From: Bacillota bacterium
Lineage (GTDB): Bacteria > Bacillota > Clostridia > Lachnospirales > Lachnospiraceae
Assembly (NCBI GenBank): GCA_023436065.1
Contig: JAEZKU010000036.1
Span: forward strand, 62,001-126,000
Length of the DNA: 64,000 bases
Reading direction: 5' to 3'
The notes under the pieces were generated by a model that saw only the letters and a list, made by a program, of their open reading frames with translations, searched no databases and was not told where the DNA came from. Positions within the stretch are counted from its first letter, which is position 1; the number at the start of each line of letters is the position of its first letter. Positions 25,849-35,185 of this stretch are shown here, piece after piece. A program made the translations under genes and the position numbers.

Positions 25849-27129
25849 TTATTTCAAAGCTTTTCTATTGGACAGCAGCTTTCCTGCCTGTAGTAACGGA
25901 AGAAAGGTGAGAAGAGTCAGTATAGCTGATGCACCAAATAAATATTCATTCGGTATCATTCCTGCCTTACCATCCACCATTGCCTCTGTTCCAAAGCTGT
26001 TGATCATGAAGCCCGATATCGAAGGACCGATGATCATGGGGATACATACAAAAAATAACTGCTTGATACCCTCAAACTGTCCTCTCTGATCCTCCGGATA
26101 AAGGTTCTTGTACCAGGCAGTGAGCGTCTGCAGGATAATCACATAGCCTGCACCAGTCAGAAGCATTCCCAGTCCGAGGACAAGAAGGTGACTGCCTACA
26201 GCAACGATCACAAGACCGAAGATATTGACGAGCAGAGCAATCGAAATAACTCTGGTATTTCTTCCCTTGTCAATGAAGCCTGCAACAGGGATGGTCAGCA
26301 GAACTGCAATCAGCAGACTGACACCCTGTACCAATCCGGTCATTGTATAATCCATACCCAGATAATGTACAAAATAGATGTTAACATAAGGAAAATATAC
26401 ATTAAAGCCGATAAAGTATACCATCATGACGACAAACACCCAGAATAATTCCTTATTCTCCCGTACCGTTCTATAATTAAATACTGAGAAGAACTGGTGC
26501 CAGAAGCCCTTTGGGTCCTTCCTCGCCCTCAGACCGGGCGAATCCTTCAGTGTAAACAAGGACAAAAACCCGATTACCGTTACAATACCTCCGATGAGAA
26601 TAAAAAATGCAAAGAAATCCAGTTGGTCGATGATATAGCCGGATACGACGGAACCAATAATTGTCGCCAACACAGGCATAGCAGCAAAGGCACCACCGAC
26701 TTTCCCCCGGTTCGTTTCATTTGAAATATCGGTGGTCCAGGCACAGAAGGCACTGTCATAGCCCACTGAACCGAAAAAGCTCATAATAGCATCCAGCACA
26801 ACCACAAAGCAACCAGCGGCAAAGACTGATGTGATGGGCAAAAACTCCGTAACACCGAAGGCGATTGTAAACAGTCCCCATAATATATACCCGGCAGCAA
26901 TGAAAGGTTTTCTCCTTCCCTTCCGGTCACCCATTGTTCCAATCAGGAAGGTAGCAAAGGTGGTTACTGCAGCACTGACACCTACCATCCAGGACACGAT
27001 TGCGGGATTTGGTGCTATTTTTGCATAAACAAAGGTATTAAACCAAGCATTTTCAACATTCCAGCACAGCTGACCTGCCATCCCCAATATCCAGATCAGT
27101 GCCCAATTCTTTTTGCTTATCTTCTCCAT
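25849..27129 (-). CDS. Major facilitator superfamily transporter
   Basis: A 426-residue protein with 12 predicted helices. The loop GTMGDRKGRRKPFIAAG is a clear MFS motif A between TM2 and TM3, and AGFIDKGRNTRV is its counterpart in the second half. The frame is open to 27177, but ATG at 27129 has AAGGGG upstream and gives a normal N-terminus. The TM region is of the sugar-transporter or set-like type; the substrate is unknown. It is co-oriented and nearly contiguous with the DUF2804 gene. Confidence 0.85.
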   Translation of the reverse strand: MEKISKKNWALIWILGMAGQLCWNVENAWFNTFVYAKIAPNPAIVSWMVGVSAAVTTFATFLIGTMGDRKGRRKPFIAAGYILWGLFTIAFGVTEFLPITSVFAAGCFVVVLDAIMSFFGSVGYDSAFCAWTTDISNETNRGKVGGAFAAMPVLATIIGSVVSGYIIDQLDFFAFFILIGGIVTVIGFLSLFTLKDSPGLRARKDPKGFWHQFFSVFNYRTVRENKELFWVFVVMMVYFIGFNVYFPYVNIYFVHYLGMDYTMTGLVQGVSLLIAVLLTIPVAGFIDKGRNTRVISIALLVNIFGLVIVAVGSHLLVLGLGMLLTGAGYVIILQTLTAWYKNLYPEDQRGQFEGIKQLFFVCIPMIIGPSISGFMINSFGTEAMVDGKAGMIPNEYLFGASAILTLLTFLPLLQAGKLLSNRKALK

Positions 27130-27190
27130 ATAAACCCCTTTTCCATCAGTTTTATCTGCCACAGGCAGTCTGATCATATACCTTATAGAT

Positions 27191-27225
27191 GATTAAGTAT
27201 CAATAGGTGCTTTTGACACTTAATC
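27191..27225. terminator. Hairpin after the adenine deaminase gene
   Basis: GATTAAGTATCAA (27191-27203) and TTGACACTTAATC (27213-27225) pair with one mismatch, directly against the ade stop codon. No strong T-run follows on the minus strand. Confidence 0.5.
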
Positions 27226-28956
27226 TTATAGATACAATGAAACAAATTGTTGCGCTTCCACATCGAATAAGCCGGTGGTTGTGAGTCTGAGCTTCGGTAT
27301 GACAGGCAGACTGACGAACGCCAGACTCATAAACGGATCAATTCCCTGTGCAGTTCCAAGCTCTGAGGCAAGCTTCTTGATATCCCGGATCTGCTCGGAC
27401 AATGTAACCGCATCCAGATTACTGATTAGGCCTGCAATGGACAATGGCAAATTGCCAATGATCTTCCCGTTCAATGCGATTGCCCAGCCTCCCTGCATAT
27501 CCCTGATACAATTGGCGGCAGTGGCAATATCCAAGTCGTTCGTGCCGACTGCTATGATATTATGAGAATCATGAGAAACTGAGGAGGCTATTGCTCCTTG
27601 CCTAAGACCATATCCGTGGATGAATCCGATCCCGATGTGCTTCGTATCGTGATGACGTTCCACGACTGCCAGCTTTAGGATATCATGCTTTACATCAACC
27701 CCTGCCTTCCCATCCTGAACAGGAACGCTGATTTCACGGGTAGTTATCTCCCCTTCTACCAGCTGGATCGCGCGAAAATATCCTTCCTCCAACCTCGTCT
27801 CCTCCGGAATACGAAAATTCTCCGGTATCAGCTCGCTGCAATGAAAGGTATAATAGACCCGATCCAATAAATCTTTCGAAACCTCGGGTTCCTTCCTCCT
27901 GATGCATTGTCCGTCCTCGGCTTCAACCCGTCCGTTCTTGATCACCTTGCTTACAGAAAAATCTTTTAAGTCCTTCAGAAGTACCAGATCAGCGCGGTAT
28001 CCAGGTGCAACGGCTCCTCTGCCCTTCAATCCAAAATAACTTGCCGTATTATAGGTAGCCATCTTGATCGCAATGCAGGGATCGGCACCAAGTCCGACTG
28101 CTTTACGAAGGATGTCATCCATATGACCGTGATACAGAATATCGTAAGGATGTTTGTCATCTGTTACAAGCATGGCCCGCTGATGGTATGGCGGAGAAAA
28201 TAGTCCCATCAGGGCTTCCAGGTTCTTCGCAGCGGTACCCTCCCTGATCATGATCCACTGGCCAAGTCGAAGCTTCTCCAATGCTTCCTCCAGACTGATG
28301 CATTCATGATCAGATTGTATTCCTGCAGCGATATAAGCACTGGCATCCTTACCTAGCAGTCCGGGCGCATGCCCATCCACCACCTTCCCGGCTGCCTTAG
28401 CATCCTCTATCTTCTTAAGTATTTCACTCGCTCCACGGATGGTCTCATAATAATCCATTACCTCAGCGAGTCCTACTATCCTTTTATTCTGATATAGGGG
28501 CTCGAGGTCCCTGGCCAGTAGTGTATATCCATTCTCGTCATAGGCTGTCGCCGGCACGCAGGAGGGCAATGAAAAAAACACCTCCAACGGCAAACCCTCA
28601 GAAGCCTCCAGCATATACTCAATGCCATCCATACCGCTGACATTGGCAATCTCATGTGGATCGGTAATCACAGCCGTCGTTCCATGGGGCAAGACAGCTC
28701 TGGCAAATTCCGCGGGCTTCATCATGGAGCTCTCCAGATGAATATGACCATCAATAAAACCGGGTGCAACAAAAAGGCCGCTGCAATCAAGCTCCAGCTC
28801 CCCATCATAATCTCCGATCCCTACTATAGTATCACCACAGACAGCAATATCTCCGTGTTCCACCTGTTCGGCAAATACATTGATGATGTTGGCGTTCTTT
28901 AATACCAGCTCGGCTTTTTGGATTCCCCTTGCTATTGCAAGTTCTTTCACATGCAC
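27226..28956 (-). CDS. ade: Adenine deaminase
   Basis: A 576-residue amidohydrolase converting adenine to hypoxanthine and ammonia in purine salvage; length is nearly the same as Bacillus subtilis AdeC. The metal motif GHIHLESSM, the downstream TAVITDPHEIANV, GHAPGL and the C-terminal VSHDSHNIIAVGTND segment are all characteristic. The open frame extends to 29001, but GTG at 28956 after GAAGGCGGTGA matches the family's usual N-terminus (VKELAIARG). It follows the coiled-coil gene with an 85-base gap. No purine riboswitch is visible upstream. Confidence 0.93.
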   Translation of the reverse strand: MHVKELAIARGIQKAELVLKNANIINVFAEQVEHGDIAVCGDTIVGIGDYDGELELDCSGLFVAPGFIDGHIHLESSMMKPAEFARAVLPHGTTAVITDPHEIANVSGMDGIEYMLEASEGLPLEVFFSLPSCVPATAYDENGYTLLARDLEPLYQNKRIVGLAEVMDYYETIRGASEILKKIEDAKAAGKVVDGHAPGLLGKDASAYIAAGIQSDHECISLEEALEKLRLGQWIMIREGTAAKNLEALMGLFSPPYHQRAMLVTDDKHPYDILYHGHMDDILRKAVGLGADPCIAIKMATYNTASYFGLKGRGAVAPGYRADLVLLKDLKDFSVSKVIKNGRVEAEDGQCIRRKEPEVSKDLLDRVYYTFHCSELIPENFRIPEETRLEEGYFRAIQLVEGEITTREISVPVQDGKAGVDVKHDILKLAVVERHHDTKHIGIGFIHGYGLRQGAIASSVSHDSHNIIAVGTNDLDIATAANCIRDMQGGWAIALNGKIIGNLPLSIAGLISNLDAVTLSEQIRDIKKLASELGTAQGIDPFMSLAFVSLPVIPKLRLTTTGLFDVEAQQFVSLYL

Positions 28957-29041
28957 ACTGTCACCGCCTTCACGTTTCTTTCCATTATAATACATCCGCA
29001 TCCTGCCTGCAAATCAAGATTTATCAACATCAACCTCTTTA

Positions 29042-30031
29042 TCAGATGTATTCATCCACGGCAATACCCTTGGTATCCTCCGGAAGCATGTTCTTCCTGG
29101 CTTCAAACATCAGCTCAGATAAAGTCTCCTGTCGAATTTGCTGAGGATCCGCAGTTTCCACTAGCACTGTATCCGTAATCGTCAGGTCAGGAGTACTTCC
29201 TCCTTCTGTACGGCCCTGCTCCCGCTTCTCTTTATCTTCCTTCAGCTTCTGAAGCTTTTCGGCCTCCTCCAGCTCCTTCTCCTGCTTTTTCTTCGCATCC
29301 TCTGCCTGCTTTTCCAGCTTTTCGTCGTACTGATCCTTCGCTTCATCCACAATCGTGCTGATTGTCTCCTTTAAGGCCGTTTCCAGAATCTCGGCAGCCT
29401 CCTTCTGGGCATCCACCATCGGATGAGTCTTTAAAAGCTCCAGCTTGACTGAAATTATGCTTTTGGCATCATTTGATATACCATGATTGTAAATATTTAT
29501 TCTATCCTCCCAGAACTCCATCCTTGCATCATATTGTAAGGCTGTCTTCTGATACTCTGTCAGTGGTCCCATTGCTGCAAGCTTCTTTTGTTCCTCCTCG
29601 GTGAGCTTCTCGTCACCATAGATGCTCTTCTCCAATAACAGCAGATTGACTTCCTCCTCACTTTCCTCCGTCATACCGAATGACGTCTTCAGCCCTTGGC
29701 GAAGCTCCTTAAGATTGCTGTATTGTCCGGCGGCAAACTTTAGCTCTTCGTCAAGCTCCTGTTGATGGCTCTTAATCTTATTGATGCTATCCTCAACCTG
29801 ATTGTCCCTCTGATATTGATCAAGTATGGTCTTCAACGCTTTCTTCCGGTTCTTCACTTTATTTAGAAGCATATCCTCCTGCCTGAGATTTAAGTCCCCC
29901 GCAAAGACTACTTTCTTATTTTTGCCGGTTTGCTTGCTATGATTATGCTGCGATGTCTTTCCCTGACTTTCCTGAATACCATCCCCAGGTAAAAAATTAG
30001 TACCTCCGCTATGTACTGTCTTAATCGACAT
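29042..30031 (-). CDS. Uncharacterised coiled-coil protein with FAGDLNL motif
   Basis: A 329-residue, highly charged soluble protein. ATG at 30031 is preceded by GGGAGGG, which itself lies inside the longer open frame, so this start is firm. Residues 1-40 are polar and likely disordered; FAGDLNL (about 43-49) is a distinctive short motif; residues 55-245 are helical with heptad character; 245-285 is a very acidic/basic K-E-Q-rich coil; the last 45 residues are a polar tail. I recognise no catalytic domain. It may be a cytoskeletal or secretion-associated structural protein, but that is a guess. Confidence 0.7.
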   Translation of the reverse strand: MSIKTVHSGGTNFLPGDGIQESQGKTSQHNHSKQTGKNKKVVFAGDLNLRQEDMLLNKVKNRKKALKTILDQYQRDNQVEDSINKIKSHQQELDEELKFAAGQYSNLKELRQGLKTSFGMTEESEEEVNLLLLEKSIYGDEKLTEEEQKKLAAMGPLTEYQKTALQYDARMEFWEDRINIYNHGISNDAKSIISVKLELLKTHPMVDAQKEAAEILETALKETISTIVDEAKDQYDEKLEKQAEDAKKKQEKELEEAEKLQKLKEDKEKREQGRTEGGSTPDLTITDTVLVETADPQQIRQETLSELMFEARKNMLPEDTKGIAVDEYI

Positions 30032-30247
30032 AAAAATCCCTCCCATATAAATAAGCTATCATTTTATATATCGATATATCTTGGAAATTAGTTAATCCTT
30101 CCATAATGCACTTTTCAGGTTTCCAAACACATGTTCTTATTTTGCTTGAATTTTCCTCTCTCCTGAACTATAATAATTAATAAAGATAAAATTAGATCGT
30201 CAACGTAAAAGAGATTGTACCGATCAATATGCTATGGAGGTTTCTGT

Positions 30248-30712
30248 ATGGAATGTGTAGAATGTTATAGCGAGAGAAGTCGTGTTACTCCTTTATTAGA
30301 GCCACGACACTGTTTAGAAACTCATAAACAATATATCTGCGGAACTTGCGGTAGATGCATTTGTATTGATAAAGATGAAAAACGTAATGTGCAACGCTGG
30401 AATTTTCCTTATAAGTCATTAGAAATAGCAAAGCTATATTTAAGGACTGCGGATTATTCCATGCAAAAACCTTGTGGAATATATGAAATCTCCAACAATA
30501 AAGGAAGAAAGTCTTATAAAATCTTTTCAGATATTACAGCTCTAAAGACATATCTGGATAAAAACAAAGATAAAAGCTGTGTATTAATGCAGCCCATCTA
30601 TACGAGAGAAAATTATCAAGCATTTCCTAACACACTGGTTAGATTCTTAGGGATGGAAGAAGTCGATCAGTATCTGCTTGAACAAGAAAATGAAAACAAT
30701 GTAGATAGATAA
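30248..30712 (+). CDS. Small putative zinc-ribbon protein, AT-rich gene
   Basis: A 154-residue protein starting at ATG 30248, seven bases after TGGAGG; the longer frame to 30215 lacks such a site. Cysteine pairs CVEC near residue 3 and ICGTCGRCIC near residues 31-40 look like a zinc-binding ribbon. The rest (55-150) is a compact alpha/beta segment with no family I recognise. The DNA is clearly more AT-rich than the neighbouring genes, hinting at acquisition. It is alone on the plus strand between minus-strand genes and ends at a bidirectional terminator. Confidence 0.7.
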   Translation: MECVECYSERSRVTPLLEPRHCLETHKQYICGTCGRCICIDKDEKRNVQRWNFPYKSLEIAKLYLRTADYSMQKPCGIYEISNNKGRKSYKIFSDITALKTYLDKNKDKSCVLMQPIYTRENYQAFPNTLVRFLGMEEVDQYLLEQENENNVDR

Positions 30713-30760
30713 TGATGTACAATAATAGTTATTGCTTTAAAATGTAGAAAACCCAAAAAA

Positions 30761-30796
30761 GAGAATGGACTGTGTGAGGGAAGCTAATCCATTCTC
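30761..30796. terminator. Bidirectional terminator
   Basis: GAGAATGGA (30761-30769) and TCCATTCTC (30788-30796) pair perfectly between two converging genes, with A-rich sequence on the left and T-rich on the right. Confidence 0.75.
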
Positions 30797-30833
30797 CTTC
30801 TATTCAGTTCCTATTCTGAAGCAATCTCTTCGT

Positions 30834-31685
30834 CTATTTGCAATAATATAAAATACCAAGTGTACAGGGACCGCAATGGCTGCTGATCACACCGCCTGCG
30901 CGGGTGATGAGGATTTCATCGAAATAATTCAATCCGGTCAGATATTCATAGGTTTCCTTTAGAATATCCTCCCCTATTCCTGAATGGGTGATAAATACCC
31001 TCGCCGGATCAGCCATTAAAAGCTCCTGCTCCAAATCCTTCGCATAGCTTCTGACCACTGCCTGCGTTCTGCCGCGATATTTCCTGGCCACACCCATCTT
31101 GCCATCCGTGACTGCTATCATCGGTTTCAGCTTAAGTGTATTCCCGAGGAGGGCTGCCACAGAGCTGCATCTGCCGCCACGATGCAGATAGGTAAGGGTA
31201 TCGACTACAAAGGAAGCCCTGACCCTGCTGCGGGCTTTCTCTATCTCTTGCACGATCTCCTCCGCGCGAAGCCCGGCCTTAGCCAGATGTGTAGCTTTGA
31301 GTACCTGAAGCCCTATGCCGGTCGAAAGATTCTTAGAATTGATCACCCATATCCTGTCATATGCCAATTCCTCTGCTGCCATGCGAACGACCTGACAGGT
31401 CACAGACATCTCTTCGGAAATACCGAAAAAGATAATATCCTCCGCCGCTAAAGTCATAGGTCTTAGTATCTCAAGTACCACTCCCAGCTCCGGTGCGGCT
31501 GTTTTTGGCGTCATATGAACCTCGTCCGACCAACGGTAGATTTCTTCCGGTGTGATATCCTCACCGTCCTGATAGCTTTTCATATCCAATACGATATTGA
31601 GCGGGATTATCGTTATATTATATTGTTCCAGCAATTCCTTCGATAAATCGCAGGTGCTGTCTGCCACTATCCTTATTGTTCCCAT
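30834..31685 (-). CDS. DegV family fatty-acid-binding protein
   Basis: A complete 283-residue DegV protein. The N-terminal IVADSTCDLSKELLEQYNI, the TAAPELG lid segment, the HRGGRCSSVAAL motif and the ending SSHCGPCTLGILYY are all family hallmarks. DegV (FakB) proteins hold a fatty acid in a deep pocket and supply it to fatty acid kinase FakA. No FakA gene is nearby. AAGGGG precedes the ATG with a rather long spacer. It is a distinct paralogue of the fragment at the left edge of the window. Confidence 0.92.
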   Translation of the reverse strand: MGTIRIVADSTCDLSKELLEQYNITIIPLNIVLDMKSYQDGEDITPEEIYRWSDEVHMTPKTAAPELGVVLEILRPMTLAAEDIIFFGISEEMSVTCQVVRMAAEELAYDRIWVINSKNLSTGIGLQVLKATHLAKAGLRAEEIVQEIEKARSRVRASFVVDTLTYLHRGGRCSSVAALLGNTLKLKPMIAVTDGKMGVARKYRGRTQAVVRSYAKDLEQELLMADPARVFITHSGIGEDILKETYEYLTGLNYFDEILITRAGGVISSHCGPCTLGILYYCK

Positions 31686-31765
31686 GAGCTTTCTGCCCCT
31701 TCCCGGTTATTATATTGTATTCTACTACTCTAAAGTAAAATAGAAAAGCCTTTCCTTAAATATTT

Positions 31766-32017
31766 TTAATTACTAATCACAAACTCCAGATCGTTATCAA
31801 GGAATCTGACAGATATGCCTTTGTTCATAAAATACTGTGTGACCTTCTGCTTCATCTCCTCATATCTTCCTTCACAGGCACAACTGCTGAGCACTTCCAT
31901 CGTAAAGCTCTGACTCCCGCAGGCATCATGCAGATGCAGTTTAAAACGCAGGTTATTCTCCTCGAGCAAATGATTGAGTTCAATGACCTCATTATAAGTA
32001 ACAATTGTTCTTGCCAT
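31766..32017 (-). CDS. Small conserved protein with LHLHDACG motif (RDAC-like)
   Basis: An 83-residue soluble protein. Its central LHLHDACGSQS followed by SSCAC resembles the small clostridial RDAC family, named after a similar motif; my recognition is from memory. Three cysteines and two histidines cluster in residues 28-49 and could bind metal. AAGGAG precedes the ATG. It is followed by the DegV gene and preceded by a VOC gene in the same direction, with gaps of about 80-105 bases. Confidence 0.7.
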   Translation of the reverse strand: MARTIVTYNEVIELNHLLEENNLRFKLHLHDACGSQSFTMEVLSSCACEGRYEEMKQKVTQYFMNKGISVRFLDNDLEFVISN

Positions 32018-32122
32018 AATCAGTATTCTCCTTCTTATCTCCCATACAAAACAAGCTGTCTTATTCCTACTTCTGTATAAGAGCTGTCAATATCCTTATG
32101 AATTCTTGCACATATATTCGAT

Positions 32123-32470
32123 TTATACAAGCAGGCTGCGAAAATAGATATGATTACCGTCCGGATCTGTAACATGCATATTTCTTGCTCCCCAGGGTCT
32201 TGTTGTTGGTGGCTCTATTACCGTTACCCCCAAGGTTTTTAACCGTTCATACTCCTTGTCCACATCATCGACGGTAAAAGCCAGACATATATTCTGATTC
32301 CGGTTATTTTTAACCGTCCCGTCATTATAGACCGTGATAGCTACTCCCTCCCCAATTACTGTCTGATGAACCTCATTCTGATCATTCTGTTCCTGCCCAA
32401 AGATCTTTTTATAAAAGCCGGCAAGCGTCAACACATCGTTGGAACAAAGACATACTTCACCCAAAAACAT
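32123..32470 (-). CDS. VOC-family (glyoxalase/bleomycin-resistance fold) protein
   Basis: A 115-residue single VOC domain. The first half contains the LAGFYKKIFG signature and the second half ends in RPWGARNMHVTDPDGNHIYF, typical of this fold. Metal-ligand candidates include the glutamate in LGEVCL and a C-terminal acidic or histidine residue. It could be a lyase, dioxygenase or small-molecule binding protein. GGGAGG precedes the ATG. It lies just downstream of an AraC regulator in the same orientation. Confidence 0.85.
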   Translation of the reverse strand: MFLGEVCLCSNDVLTLAGFYKKIFGQEQNDQNEVHQTVIGEGVAITVYNDGTVKNNRNQNICLAFTVDDVDKEYERLKTLGVTVIEPPTTRPWGARNMHVTDPDGNHIYFRSLLV

Positions 32471-32534
32471 AATTTTTCCTCCCTTTCGTAAATAGCGATT
32501 TACTACTCTTTTATAACCTGAAAATCACATCGTA

Positions 32535-33377
32535 CTAATCGAGAAACATGGCATTCTTCGGAATGGTCTTGAAGGTCTTCTTAAACGCTCTGGAAAAGGT
32601 CGAATAATTCCGAAAACCGCTTTGAAAGCAGGCTTCTGTCAGGGAACAGCCGTTTTGCACCAGACTCTTGGCCAGCAGCAGTCGCTTCTCAGTAATATAA
32701 TTACCGATGGTGTAGCCTGTCTCCTCCTTGAAAAAGTGCATCAGATAATAGCGGCTTAAGTAAAACCTCGAGGACAGAATTTCTATGGTAAGCTCTTCCG
32801 ACAAATGAGAATTGATATAATCGATAATCTGAAGCAGCTTCGTATTATCCTTCGCTGAGTCAAGATAATTGATATGGTTGGAAATCGCAGTCCTGTTCAG
32901 CTGAATCATGAATTCCAAGAATAAAATCCTCTGATACAGCTCCTGGGCAAAGGCATGATCCGCGAAGGAATGCTCCAGCTCCTGACATACCTGATACAGC
33001 TTGCTTTTCTCCATGGAATGTATACGCAGCACATTGGAATGTGCCTCCTTGGCCCTGTTGAAGCAGTAGCTTAGATCATATTCTTTTTCCTTAAAGGTAT
33101 TTAAAAACTGCGGTGACACATAAATGATGATTCTTTCATATGTTGAATTATCCAGAACTGAAGGCCTGTGAATCTCACCGGCATTGACAAGTACGATATC
33201 ATATGGCTGAAGTTCATAGTTCTTTCCTTCAATGGTATAATTGATGTTCCCGCTGATAAAAATGATGATCTTATTAAAATCATGGTAGTGGAATCCGAAT
33301 TCCTTTCGCTGTCTGTCAATCAGATGAAACATCCTAAAGTCATCGTCTAAGTACCCTGCCTTTTCAAAATTAATCAT
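32535..33377 (-). CDS. AraC-family transcriptional regulator
   Basis: A 280-residue regulator: a cupin-type ligand-binding domain (about 20-140, with HYHDFNKIIIFISG) and a C-terminal double helix-turn-helix (about 180-280) containing LSSRFYLSRYYLMHFFKEETG and CFQSGFRNYSTFSRAFKKTF. Its gene is divergent from dapA with 150 bases between the starts, so either dapA or the VOC gene downstream could be a target. The inducer is not predictable. AAAGGATG precedes the ATG. Confidence 0.9.
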   Translation of the reverse strand: MINFEKAGYLDDDFRMFHLIDRQRKEFGFHYHDFNKIIIFISGNINYTIEGKNYELQPYDIVLVNAGEIHRPSVLDNSTYERIIIYVSPQFLNTFKEKEYDLSYCFNRAKEAHSNVLRIHSMEKSKLYQVCQELEHSFADHAFAQELYQRILFLEFMIQLNRTAISNHINYLDSAKDNTKLLQIIDYINSHLSEELTIEILSSRFYLSRYYLMHFFKEETGYTIGNYITEKRLLLAKSLVQNGCSLTEACFQSGFRNYSTFSRAFKKTFKTIPKNAMFLD

Positions 33378-33527
33378 TGCCCGTTCACATCCTTTCGATT
33401 ACCGATTATTTACTTACATAGCATTATATGCAATATCAAAAGCATTATCAAGCTATTTTTTTAAAATAATGTTTTGTAAAATAGAATCAGAAAGATATGC
33501 AGGTATTGATTATGAGGAGGTTTTCTA

Positions 33528-34415
33528 ATGCAGCTAACAGGTGTCTGGTTACCGATTATTACGCCATTTAAGAATAATAAAATAGATTACAAATCCTATA
33601 AAAGGCTGATCGAGCATTACTCTGACAAAGGTATTTCCGGTTTCATTCCGTTAGGTACTACCGGTGAGGTTCCTACCTTAAGTGATTATGAATTTGAGGA
33701 AATGATTGAAAAAACCATGGAGTTTAATAAAAGCCGTCTGCCGGTCTATGTAGGCATCGGTGGTAATTATACTGCTCAGGTAATCAAGAAGGTTAAGATT
33801 GCGGAATATTATGATATTCAGGGTATTCTGTCCGTATGTCCCTATTATAACAAGCCGAACCAGGAGGGTATCTACAGCCATTTCAAGGCAATCGCCGAGG
33901 AAACTCCTCTTGATATCGTCATCTATAACATTCCCTATAGAACCGGTGTCAATGTTGAGAATGAGACCATCTACCGCATGGCGGAGCTGAAGAATATTGT
34001 CGGTGTCAAGGACTGCTGCGGAGATATCAAGCAGAGCATGGCACTGATGATGAATCCTCCGAAGGATTTCTCCATTCTGACCGGCGAGGATATTCTGTTC
34101 TACCTCTCCCTCACCTTAGGTGCCCAGGGAGGAATTATGGCTTCTGCTCATCTTCATACAGAGCAGTTCGTCGATGTGTATCACAAGGTGAAAGCGAACG
34201 ATGCACAGGGAGCCCTTGAAGCATGGAAACAGCTTCATGATATCATTCCACTGTTATTCAAAGAGCCTAACCCGGCACCTATTAAGTATTATCTTCATAA
34301 AATCGGCATGATCGAATCCGAAGAGGTAAGACTTCCGTTAACAACAATCTCTGCCGGACTCAGAGAACAGATAGATCACTGTATTCTTGGACTCTCCCAG
34401 GAGAAAGCCAGTTAA
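33528..34415 (+). CDS. dapA: 4-hydroxy-tetrahydrodipicolinate synthase / DHDPS-family aldolase
   Basis: A 295-residue class I aldolase. Conserved residues are GTTGE (43-47), Tyr133 in YNIPYRTG and the Schiff-base lysine 161 in VGVKDC. In lysine and diaminopimelate biosynthesis it condenses pyruvate with aspartate semialdehyde. Most clostridial dapA genes sit with other dap genes; this one stands alone beside an AraC regulator, so a related DHDPS-family aldolase with a sugar-acid substrate is possible. GAGGAGG precedes the ATG and a strong terminator follows. Confidence 0.85.
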   Translation: MQLTGVWLPIITPFKNNKIDYKSYKRLIEHYSDKGISGFIPLGTTGEVPTLSDYEFEEMIEKTMEFNKSRLPVYVGIGGNYTAQVIKKVKIAEYYDIQGILSVCPYYNKPNQEGIYSHFKAIAEETPLDIVIYNIPYRTGVNVENETIYRMAELKNIVGVKDCCGDIKQSMALMMNPPKDFSILTGEDILFYLSLTLGAQGGIMASAHLHTEQFVDVYHKVKANDAQGALEAWKQLHDIIPLLFKEPNPAPIKYYLHKIGMIESEEVRLPLTTISAGLREQIDHCILGLSQEKAS

Positions 34416-34455
34416 GACCTATTGTAAAATAGCCTGGAATAGATTTAAGCTAAAT

Positions 34456-34503
34456 AAAAGACACCCTACTGATTGCTGCACATCAATCAGTAGGGTGTCT
34501 TTT
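34456..34503 (+). terminator. Terminator of dapA
   Basis: A 20-bp perfect stem beginning AAAAGACACCCTACTGATTG pairs with its complement at 34484-34503, followed by T residues. It can also serve the converging gene ending at 34520. Confidence 0.9.
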
Positions 34504-34519
34504 ATTCGTTCCGGTGATT

Positions 34520-35155
34520 TTATTGCAATGATAAAGAAGTCTTCAGCTGTTTGACCAGCTTATCCACCCTCTTATTTTGTGCCTCCGTCAGGTGGCTTCT
34601 TCTGCTTGCTAATACCTCGAAAAATTCAGCGGCATTGTCCCGATTTACGCAGACTGCTGCTCTCTCGGCATGCTGACCGACTTCTTTCGGCCTGCAGGTT
34701 CTCAAGTGTTGCAGAAGGATTGCCAGCATCTCTTTTTCATACTGCTGATCAGCTTTTGCCAGCCTTGCAAATACACTGATGCTATAGTCCCTTGTTATGA
34801 CACTTCCTTTTTCATAAGCATCGATCACAATGCTTCTGTTCTCGAATATTTCCTTCGGTCTTAATAAGGCTAATTGTGCGATAGCTGTCATACCTCCCCA
34901 GACAAGCCTGTTATTACGCGATTTTAGCAGCTGAATAAATTCCATTACATAATCTGCGATTAATTCCGGTTTTCTTTCACCTATCTCATACAGAACCTTA
35001 ATACAATCATTTGCCAGCAGCTCTGTTTTATCAGATAAGCCCTGAACAATTTCCTTAACCCCGTCCATATTATTGGTGTCACACAATTCCAGCGCCAAGG
35101 CAATATTAGGTTCTTCATCATTTCTACCAAGATAATATGCTGTTTTTTCGATCAT
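34520..35155 (-). CDS. HEAT-repeat-like protein
   Basis: A 211-residue all-helical protein with repeated amphipathic helix pairs (for example LIADYVMEFIQLLKSRNNRLVWGGMTAIAQLA and similar at about 25-40 and 100-150), the look of a short HEAT or ARM array. Such proteins usually act as binding scaffolds. No catalytic motif is present. GGGGAGGGG precedes the ATG. It is downstream of the HAD gene by 30 bases and probably co-transcribed with it. Confidence 0.75.
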   Translation of the reverse strand: MIEKTAYYLGRNDEEPNIALALELCDTNNMDGVKEIVQGLSDKTELLANDCIKVLYEIGERKPELIADYVMEFIQLLKSRNNRLVWGGMTAIAQLALLRPKEIFENRSIVIDAYEKGSVITRDYSISVFARLAKADQQYEKEMLAILLQHLRTCRPKEVGQHAERAAVCVNRDNAAEFFEVLASRRSHLTEAQNKRVDKLVKQLKTSLSLQ

Positions 35156-35185
35156 ATAACCCCTCCCCTATTCATAGCTATATTA

